Positions 57,921 through 64,000 of a DNA stretch of 64,000 bases are shown piece by piece (positions within the stretch are counted from its first letter, which is position 1; every line of letters starts with the position of its first letter). The position numbers were made by a program, and so were the translations under genes. The DNA is from Lachnospira multipara ATCC 19207 (GTDB lineage Bacteria > Bacillota > Clostridia > Lachnospirales > Lachnospiraceae). The notes beneath the pieces are model-generated. The model was not told the origin of the DNA, searched no databases, and saw nothing but the letters and a program-made list of their open reading frames with translations. Location: positions 1-64,000 of the forward strand of contig NZ_AUJG01000001.1 in assembly GCF_000424105.1 (NCBI RefSeq), read 5' to 3'.

Positions 57921-58811
57921 TCACATTAAAGAATCGCATATTTTCTGGATTTCTTCAGAGAATATGCTTTTCTTTTGCCAAATAAAAGTAAAGTCATGTT
58001 TCATCTTAAAGTCTGAAAGCTTGATTTCTTCTAGCTTACCAGACCTTAGCTCCCCTTCAACTGCCGCCTTATAAAGAAAGGAAATTCCAGCATCAAGGTT
58101 AAGAAGTTGAATGATGGAGTGCATGTTTTCAACTTGAAGAAAATGTTTAAAGTCCGAGATCTTAAAATTTTCCAAGCTAAGATTTCGCTCCAAGATATTT
58201 CTAGTACCAGAGCCTGGTTCACGAATAATTAGGCGTTCCTCAAAAAGATCAGAAAGAATCTTTGGCTTTTTTCTAAATTTATGCTTAGACGAAGCTACAG
58301 GGATGAAATCCACATTTTCATAAACCTTATAATCGTACTTATCCTTAGGGAAATAGCCTTCAATCAAGGCAAAGTCTATCTTTCCCTCATCTAAATTATT
58401 TAGAAGTTCCTCGGTATTAGCAAAATGTATCTTGAAATTAGTTTCAGGGTTGGCCTTTAAAAAGTTGCTAATAGGCTTGGCAATAGCATATTCGCCAATA
58501 GTCATGGTAACTCCAAAGGAAATATCTTTTGTAAAAAAAGGACCTTTAGAATCAAGTTCGTTAGAAATAGTCTTGATTAATTTATCCTCATCGTTTTTTA
58601 GTTGTCGCATTTTTTCAAAAAGTAATTCTCCGGCTTCTGTTAAGATAAGCTTCTTCCCTTCCTGTCTAAATAAGCTAACTTTATAGGAATTCTCTAGAAA
58701 CTTAATGTGCTGTGAAACCGCAGGCTGAGTGATATTGAGCTCATTTGCTGCATGAGTATAGTTCATATATTTGCAAACGGTCAAAAAAGTTGTAACTCTA
58801 AAATCTAACAT
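57921..58811 (-). CDS. LysR-family regulator (YeiE/CysL-like)
   Basis: A 296-residue LysR protein: FLTVCKYMNYTHAANELNITQPAVSQHIKFLENSYKVSLF is the helix-turn-helix; the effector domain carries FGVTMTIGEYAIAKPISNFL, IDFALIEGYFP and the conserved LIIREPGSGTRNILERNL. This last motif is typical of the YeiE/CysL/CbbR group. It is divergent from yeiH, the pairing known from E. coli (yeiE-yeiH). It is probably an activator of yeiH. AAGGAGGG precedes its ATG. Confidence 0.92.
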   Translation of the reverse strand: MLDFRVTTFLTVCKYMNYTHAANELNITQPAVSQHIKFLENSYKVSLFRQEGKKLILTEAGELLFEKMRQLKNDEDKLIKTISNELDSKGPFFTKDISFGVTMTIGEYAIAKPISNFLKANPETNFKIHFANTEELLNNLDEGKIDFALIEGYFPKDKYDYKVYENVDFIPVASSKHKFRKKPKILSDLFEERLIIREPGSGTRNILERNLSLENFKISDFKHFLQVENMHSIIQLLNLDAGISFLYKAAVEGELRSGKLEEIKLSDFKMKHDFTFIWQKKSIFSEEIQKICDSLM

Positions 58812-58836
58812 AAGCCCTCCTTATCTCATGAAATGT

Positions 58837-58872
58837 ATTATCAATCATATTATTATTATCAATCATATTATT
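58837..58872. promoter_or_regulatory. Two perfect 18-bp tandem repeats between lysR and yeiH
   Basis: ATTATCAATCATATTATT occurs at 58837-58854 and again at 58855-58872, with a partial third copy (TATCAT) after it. The position, just upstream of the LysR start and 145 bp before yeiH, suits a LysR binding region or a slippage-prone spacer. Confidence 0.55.
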
Positions 58873-59016
58873 TATCATAAGAAATTATTATGGTTACATT
58901 ATAATATATAATTTTATTTTTGCCATTAACTCTAATATAATTTTTTAAGAAGAAAGGCAGATACAAGCTTTCTTAAGTTATATAGCATAATGCGTAAAGC
59001 TAAAAAGGAGGAAATT

Positions 59017-60054
59017 ATGAAAATCAAAGATAAATTGTTAGGCTTTTTAATTTGCCTAGTAATTTCAATTCCATCGTGGTTTTTAGGAAAAGAATTTCCA
59101 ATCATTGGTGGAGCAGTAATAGCAATTTTAATCGGCATGGTAATTGCCTTATTCTGGGACAACAAGGGAACAAAGGCACAGGAAGGTATTAAATTCACAT
59201 CTAAATACATCCTTCAATTAGCCGTTGTTTTACTTGGTTTCGGCATGGATTTAGGAGTGGTAGTTAAGACAGGAAAGCAGTCTTTTCCAATAATAATCTG
59301 CACAATTTCCACATCCCTACTTATCGCCTTCATATTACACAAGGCCCTAAAGGTTAAGGGAAACACAGCAACTCTTGTAGGTGTTGGTTCATCAATTTGT
59401 GGTGGTTCTGCCATTGCAGCAACAGCGCCAGTTGTAGATGCTAAGGAAGAGGAAGTGGCACAGGCAATTTCCGTAATCTTTTTCTTTAACGTCCTTGCCG
59501 CCTTATTTTTCCCAACCTTAGGAAAACTAATCGGTTTTGATACAACATCAGGAGAGGCCTTTGGTATCTTTGCAGGAACTGCAGTAAATGACACATCTTC
59601 TGTAACAGCCACAGCTTCAACTTGGGATAGTATGTGGAATCTTGGCAGTCAGACCCTAGATAAGGCAGTAACAGTAAAACTTACAAGAACTTTAATGATT
59701 ATTCCAATAACTCTTGTTTTATCACTAATTAGAGCTAAACAGGCTAAGAAAAACGGCGAGCAGACTAATGGCTTTAGCCTAAAGAGAGCCTTCCCAATGT
59801 TTATTTTATACTTTGTATTAGCCTCAATTATTACAACTCTTGCCATTCATTTTGGGGTTTCTGCAAATGTATTCGCACCCCTTAAGGAATTAAGTAAATT
59901 CTGCATTATCATGGCCATGGCAGCAATTGGCTTAAATAGTAATGTAGTAAAACTTGTTAAGACAGGTGGAAAGCCATTAGTTATTGGTGCAAGTTGTTGG
60001 CTAGGTATTACTGTAGTAAGCTTACTTTTACAGAATTTACTTGCTTTAATTTAA
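59017..60054 (+). CDS. yeiH: YeiH family membrane protein (putative sulfate exporter)
   Basis: A 345-residue protein with about ten membrane segments. YeiH signatures: [68 protein letters not shown] and [14 protein letters not shown]. The family is annotated as putative sulfate exporter, but function is not proven; it may be a channel for another anion. ATG 59017 follows AAGGAGG. It is divergent from the LysR gene. Confidence 0.92.
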   Translation: MKIKDKLLGFLICLVISIPSWFLGKEFPIIGGAVIAILIGMVIALFWDNKGTKAQEGIKFTSKYILQLAVVLLGFGMDLGVVVKTGKQSFPIIICTISTSLLIAFILHKALKVKGNTATLVGVGSSICGGSAIAATAPVVDAKEEEVAQAISVIFFFNVLAALFFPTLGKLIGFDTTSGEAFGIFAGTAVNDTSSVTATASTWDSMWNLGSQTLDKAVTVKLTRTLMIIPITLVLSLIRAKQAKKNGEQTNGFSLKRAFPMFILYFVLASIITTLAIHFGVSANVFAPLKELSKFCIIMAMAAIGLNSNVVKLVKTGGKPLVIGASCWLGITVVSLLLQNLLALI

Positions 60055-60238
60055 TGCTTCTAAATTGCAATACATTGTAATATTTCACAAATTAACTAGC
60101 CCTCATTGCCGCAAATGCAGCATTTGAGGGCTTTTAAAATTGCACCTAAAATTCCTACAATTTGACCGATGATATAATCTTTGATAAAATGTATACAAAT
60201 AGACATGTTTGTTTACAACTAAAGATAGGAGATTTTGT

Positions 60239-61540
60239 ATGAAGACATTAGGCAAAAGTATGAAGATTGCGTTGGCTTATGTCGGCGTAATCGTTGGAGC
60301 TGGTTTATCATCAGGTCAGGATTTAATGCAGTACTTTGTTTGCTTTGGCAAGCGAGGTTTAATCGGTATATTGATACTTGTGGCTTTAAACATCATTTTC
60401 GGACGTATTATAATAGCGCTAGGCTGTTACTATGATTCTAATAGTCATCAAGATGTTCTTGAGCAAGTTGCTCATCCAATTATTAATAAAATAATCGACC
60501 TTACACTAATTGTGTCGGGTTTTATAATTTTCTTTGTTATGCTTGCAGGAGCGGGAGCTAACTTGCAGCAGCAGTTTAATTTGCCATCGGCAATCGGCGC
60601 CCTTATTTGTGCGCTTCTCGTAATTGTGGTTTCATTTTTGGATTTTGATAAGATTACAGCGGTGTTGGGAATTTTCACACCGATTATTATATTATTAATT
60701 ATTGCAATAACCGCTTACACATTTATTGGCAAAAGCTACGATTTTGATAGTTTGTCAAATGTGGCAGAAACCGTCGCATCACCAATGCCAAACGTGTATT
60801 TTTCAGCCGTTAATTATTACGCCCTTTGTGCTATTACAGGGGTTTCCATGGCCTTCGTATTAGGCGGGTCCTTGGTTAGAATCGGTGTAGCCGAGAAGGG
60901 CGGAGCCATTGGTGGAGCCTTGATTGGACTTATCGTTTTATGTGCTTATGGCGTTTTATTTGCAAATGTAGACCTAGTTAAAAGTTCAGACATTCCAATG
61001 CTTACTATCGTAGCCCAGATTAATCCAGTGCTTGCCCAGATTTACACCTTTATAATTTTTGCACTGATTTTCAATACGGCCTTTAGTTTAAGTTATGCCC
61101 TTGCTAAGCGATTTGCAGGAGATGACATAAAGAAACTAAGAATGATACTTATTGCAGTGGTTGTAGTTGGTTATATTTGTAGTTTTGCTGGCTTTAAGCA
61201 GTTGATTTCAATAATGTATCCAATCCTTGGATATATTGGCTTATTACTTCTTTTAGTCTTACTTGTGGCATGGATTCGCGAAAAGCAGAATATCATGAAG
61301 GAGAAGAGACTTAGAAGAAAGATGATTAAGCTTGAAGCTAAAAAATATGACGACGATCAGGAATATACAGCTAAGGATAAGAAATTATTTAAGAAGTTAG
61401 CAGAAGAGTCCATTATTGATAATGCGGATATTAAGAAAGAAGTTAGAGAAGTGGTTAAAGAAGAACTAGCAGACACTAGTAGTGAGGAGACCAGTCAAAG
61501 CGGCAGCAGTAGCCATAAGGGAGGCGACAGCAGAGTCTAG
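60239..61540 (+). CDS. YkvI family membrane protein
   Basis: A 433-residue protein. The N-terminal MKIALAYVGVIVGAGLSSGQDLMQYFVCFGKRGLIG is close to YkvI of Bacillus, a LeuT-fold-like group related to the SSS/NSS or branched-chain transporters. About ten membrane segments reach residue 350; the last 80 residues are a highly charged tail (Lys/Glu-rich, then Ser-rich) with coiled-coil potential. Function unknown, presumably cation-coupled transport. ATG 60239 with TAGGAGA upstream is chosen over ATG 60209. Confidence 0.85.
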   Translation: MKTLGKSMKIALAYVGVIVGAGLSSGQDLMQYFVCFGKRGLIGILILVALNIIFGRIIIALGCYYDSNSHQDVLEQVAHPIINKIIDLTLIVSGFIIFFVMLAGAGANLQQQFNLPSAIGALICALLVIVVSFLDFDKITAVLGIFTPIIILLIIAITAYTFIGKSYDFDSLSNVAETVASPMPNVYFSAVNYYALCAITGVSMAFVLGGSLVRIGVAEKGGAIGGALIGLIVLCAYGVLFANVDLVKSSDIPMLTIVAQINPVLAQIYTFIIFALIFNTAFSLSYALAKRFAGDDIKKLRMILIAVVVVGYICSFAGFKQLISIMYPILGYIGLLLLLVLLVAWIREKQNIMKEKRLRRKMIKLEAKKYDDDQEYTAKDKKLFKKLAEESIIDNADIKKEVREVVKEELADTSSEETSQSGSSSHKGGDSRV

Positions 61541-61608
61541 TCAATAAGTAGGAACTTTGGCAAGTCCAGACAATAAATAAAAATATAATAAGTTATAATT
61601 CTTCGTAA

Positions 61609-61664
61609 AAAAGAACTAGGCAAGTATGAAAGGAAATCCAATCATCTTGCCTAGTTCTTTTTAT
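61609..61664. terminator. Bidirectional terminator
   Basis: AAAAAGAACTAGGCAAG (61609-61625) pairs perfectly with CTTGCCTAGTTCTTTTT (61646-61662). Confidence 0.9.
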
Positions 61665-61708
61665 ATGGAATGTGTTTTGTAAGTAAAGCATATTCCGAAT
61701 TAGCAAGT

Positions 61709-63289
61709 TTAGCTTGTGTGGAACTTGCCAACAGAGGTCTTTAAGTTATCTGAGTAAGAAGAAAGTTCGCTTGAAGATGCGGCACATTCTTCAGATACGG
61801 CTGAGTTACCATTTACAACATCAAAGATTGAAGTTGAAAGTTTGTCGATTTCTACCATTAATTCATATTGAGCTTTGCTTTGTTCATTAAGCTTATTAAT
61901 GATTTTATCTACGCTTTCAGTGTTTGATGTGATGTCATTAAGAGAATCAGCGGCATCATTAACAATGTTTGTACCCTTTGCAATACTTGCAAGTGCTGTT
62001 TCAATAAGCTGTGCAATTGATTCTGTAGATTGACTTGTTTCATCTGCGAGCTTTCTTACATTTTCAGCAACAATGGCAAAGCCCTTACCGGCCTCACCGG
62101 CTCTAGCGGCTTCAATGCTGGCGTTAAGGGAGAGAAGACTAGTTTCATCTGTAATCTCGTTAAGAGACTTGATAATGTTTCTAATTTCCTCAGAAGCTGT
62201 GCTAATGTCAGCCATGGCGCGAACCGCTCTATCCATCTGTTCGCGAGTTTTTTCAACGCTATTTGAAGTTAAACCACTAGAATTTCTAACATCGTCAACG
62301 TAATCGTCAACCTTCTTATTTTCCTTTAAGGTAATCTGAATCTTCTTTCTTAAATCCTGTAGGCTGTCGGCCTGGCTAACGGCGCCCTCTGCAAGGGCCT
62401 GCGAGATTTTTGAAACCTCTACAGCAGAAGCTGCCACGTGGTCGGCTAAGGAATCCATGCTCTTAAACTCAGTAGAAAGCGAGTCTCTAATGTGGCTGAT
62501 GTTGTTTTGAATAGGAATGTAGTCACCCATGTAGGTCATACCGCTTTCCGTAACTAAGTCACCATCCGCCATGAGATTTAGATTTTCCTCGATATCCTTT
62601 ATATATGCTAAAATGTTGTCGCTCATGCTATTTAGCTGATTATATAATCTACCAATTTCGTCTTCTCTGTCATAGCTGATTTCCTCTGAAAGGTGGCCAG
62701 CTGCAAGAGAATCAAGATTTGTCTCAAGACTAGCAAGAGGTTCAACCACTCTTATATCAAAGAGTTTCTTAATATTTCTAAAGATTAAGAAGGCCACTAT
62801 AAAGAAAGCGATTAAAACAAAATACATAAAGTAGGCAATTACATTAACCACCGATTGTGCATCGCTAACCATTTGATTAGTCATTTTGAAAAATGTTTCG
62901 CTATCTGCAATTAATGCACTTGAATCCCCAGTTAACTTATAGCTAGCAATATCTGTTTTAATTGTGCCATTCCAATAGTCGTCAACATCGTTTCGGCTAG
63001 AAACGAAATTTCCTACATGCATTGCATTTTTAATATTAGTAAGATTCGTATCTACTACGGAAACTCCTGCGGATTCATCGGAACCTGCAAGAACGAGTTT
63101 AACAACTCTTTGACTACCCCCTCGAACAATACCACCGTTATTAACAACAGATGTGTATCTTGTGAAAAGATATAGTGCGCAAGCTATAAATAAAAGGAAC
63201 ACCGCAACTAAAATCGAAAGGTTACGGATAGTGCTTTTAATTAAATAACTTATGGTCTGCTTGTTTTCTGTACCATTTTCATTACCCAT
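61709..63289 (-). CDS. Methyl-accepting chemotaxis protein
   Basis: A 526-residue receptor. Membrane segments at about 25-47 and 147-170 enclose a small external domain that begins NGGIVRGGSQRVVKLVLAG, like PilJ/type-IV-pilus MCP N-domains. A HAMP domain follows (about 170-245), then the signalling domain with the conserved hairpin tip ITDETSLLSLNASIEAARAGEAGKGFAIVAENVRKLADE. The C-terminus has no CheR-binding pentapeptide. It implies that the organism has chemotaxis or pilus-type signalling. A good AAAGGAGAA site precedes ATG. Confidence 0.94.
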   Translation of the reverse strand: MGNENGTENKQTISYLIKSTIRNLSILVAVFLLFIACALYLFTRYTSVVNNGGIVRGGSQRVVKLVLAGSDESAGVSVVDTNLTNIKNAMHVGNFVSSRNDVDDYWNGTIKTDIASYKLTGDSSALIADSETFFKMTNQMVSDAQSVVNVIAYFMYFVLIAFFIVAFLIFRNIKKLFDIRVVEPLASLETNLDSLAAGHLSEEISYDREDEIGRLYNQLNSMSDNILAYIKDIEENLNLMADGDLVTESGMTYMGDYIPIQNNISHIRDSLSTEFKSMDSLADHVAASAVEVSKISQALAEGAVSQADSLQDLRKKIQITLKENKKVDDYVDDVRNSSGLTSNSVEKTREQMDRAVRAMADISTASEEIRNIIKSLNEITDETSLLSLNASIEAARAGEAGKGFAIVAENVRKLADETSQSTESIAQLIETALASIAKGTNIVNDAADSLNDITSNTESVDKIINKLNEQSKAQYELMVEIDKLSTSIFDVVNGNSAVSEECAASSSELSSYSDNLKTSVGKFHTS

Positions 63290-63434
63290 TTGTTTTCTCC
63301 TTTATTAAATTATTACGTTCAAAAACTATAATAATAGTATAATATATTTTTATTAGAATAGGAAAAGAAAAAGGATAAAAGTTTACATTGTTAAAAATAT
63401 ATCAGCGCTATATGTCCTATAAATACAAAAAAGA

Positions 63435-63463
63435 TTGTTAAAAATTCCTAAAAGTATTATAAT
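63435..63463 (+). promoter_or_regulatory. Strong candidate promoter of the cstA-like gene
   Basis: TTGTTA (63435-63440), a 17-bp spacer and TATAAT (63458-63463). The leader of about 120 nt contains AAGGTGG (63485-63491) and CCACCTT (63516-63522), a stem around a 24-base loop, which could be a regulatory structure. Confidence 0.65.
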
Positions 63464-63587
63464 AAGAGACAGTAGAAAACCTTGAAGGTGGCTAATCATA
63501 AGCCGTAATTTATATCCACCTTTATAGACTTATGAGACTTATCTTAAGATTTGCTACGTGTAAAAAGCATCTAAGGGGGTATTTTAT

Positions 63588-64000
63588 ATGGTAAGCTTTT
63601 TTATTTGTCTATTTATCTTAATTGCTGGCTATTTCACATATGGTAAATTTGTGGAAAGTACATTTGGTCCAGATGATCGTGAAACACCAGCAATCGCTTT
63701 AAATGATGGCGTTGACTATGTTGTCATGCCTCTCTGGAAACTGTTCTTAGTACAGCTTCTAAATATCGCAGGACTTGGTCCTATCTTTGGTGCCTTAACT
63801 GGTGCTGAATGGGGTCCTGTAGTATTTCTTTGGATTACATTCGGTACAATCTTTGCCGGTGGTGTCCATGATTACTTCTCAGGAATGTTATCAGAACGTA
63901 ACAGAGGTGCTTCTATTGCAGAAGTTACCGGTATTTACCTTGGTAAGACTATGAAAAATGTAATGAGAGTATTCTCAGTAATCTTACTAGTTATGGTTGG
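63588..64000 (+). CDS. cstA: CstA-family carbon starvation protein, 3' end outside the window
   Basis: An open frame from ATG 63588 (AAGGGGGT upstream) to the window end, 137 codons visible. The translation is CstA-like: ICLFILIAGYFTYGKFVES, ETPAIALNDGVDYVVMP, FLVQLLNIAGLGPIFGALTGAEWGPVVFLWITFGTIFAGGVHDYFSGMLSERNRGASI. This matches the N-terminal part of the clostridial short CstA form. CstA/BtsT proteins take up pyruvate or peptides during carbon limitation. A promoter and structured leader lie just upstream. Confidence 0.9.
   Translation, partial: MVSFFICLFILIAGYFTYGKFVESTFGPDDRETPAIALNDGVDYVVMPLWKLFLVQLLNIAGLGPIFGALTGAEWGPVVFLWITFGTIFAGGVHDYFSGMLSERNRGASIAEVTGIYLGKTMKNVMRVFSVILLVMV

Noticed and set aside
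59214-59612. 132-codon minus-strand ORF opposite yeiH
   Set aside because: A shadow of the strongly conserved yeiH reading frame.

Overview
The window looks like the chromosome of a low-GC anaerobic Firmicute, most likely a Lachnospiraceae-type member of the Clostridia. The base composition is AT-rich, Shine-Dalgarno sites are strong (AGGAGG-like), and codons end in A or T. Gene content fits this: clostridial-type oxidoreductases, a PadR-DUF1700-DUF4097 cassette, PdxST, an OFA transporter, an HD-GYP protein, a methyl-accepting chemotaxis protein and many ion or amino-acid symporters. I see no rRNA, CRISPR array or prophage. The clear RNA gene is one tRNA-Pro(UGG). The one clear mobile element is an IS200/IS605-type element with tnpA and tnpB. 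The gene at the left edge and the cstA-like gene at the right edge are cut by the window.

Layout. 0-4 kb: a partial unknown gene, a stand-alone LytTR regulator, two FtsX-like permeases and an ABC ATPase. 4-11 kb: a YjeM-type APC transporter, a small flavodoxin, tRNA-Pro, an L,D-transpeptidase lipoprotein, poorly known membrane or anchored proteins, and a protein with a PD-(D/E)XK-like motif. 11-18 kb: a Na/Pi cotransporter preceded by PHO-box-like repeats, then a minus-strand operon of an ABC-2 exporter (ATPase and two permeases) with a NarL-type two-component system. 18-24.5 kb: ferritin, LysR, an old-yellow-enzyme-type reductase, an OFA transporter and an acetyltransferase. 24.5-27 kb: a GH95 alpha-L-fucosidase. 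27-33.5 kb: a seven-gene amino- or imino-acid oxidase cluster that also encodes an ornithine-cyclodeaminase-like protein, a divergent PII protein and an APC permease. 33.6-38 kb: AraC divergent from a DUF4038/GH140-like hydrolase, pdxST, and HD-GYP. 39-41 kb: the IS element. 41-54 kb: a polysaccharide deacetylase, a DUF438/hemerythrin/PAS protein, a DUF5131 protein, a dicarboxylate/amino-acid symporter, GT2, a repeat-tailed membrane protein, exonuclease III, an RpiB-like isomerase, an AgcS symporter and the PadR cassette. 54-64 kb: HD hydrolase, ElaA-like GNAT, YbaK-type deacylase, an SLC13-like permease, LysR divergent from YeiH, YkvI, a chemotaxis receptor and partial cstA.

Functionally the window is dominated by transport and by handling of amino acids, organic acids and host or plant glycans in an anaerobe. 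The most distinctive parts are: (i) the oxidase/PII/APC cluster, where a PII-like protein lacking the uridylylation tyrosine sits next to a permease that is not an ammonium channel; (ii) two intergenic blocks of nested hairpins (47.54-47.74 kb and 51.90-52.06 kb), the second lying between an operator-rich promoter and the padR gene; (iii) an RpiB homologue whose catalytic Cys position holds Asp; and (iv) a TnpB without the usual four-Cys zinc finger. All functional assignments rest on reading sequence motifs by eye; no database search was possible.
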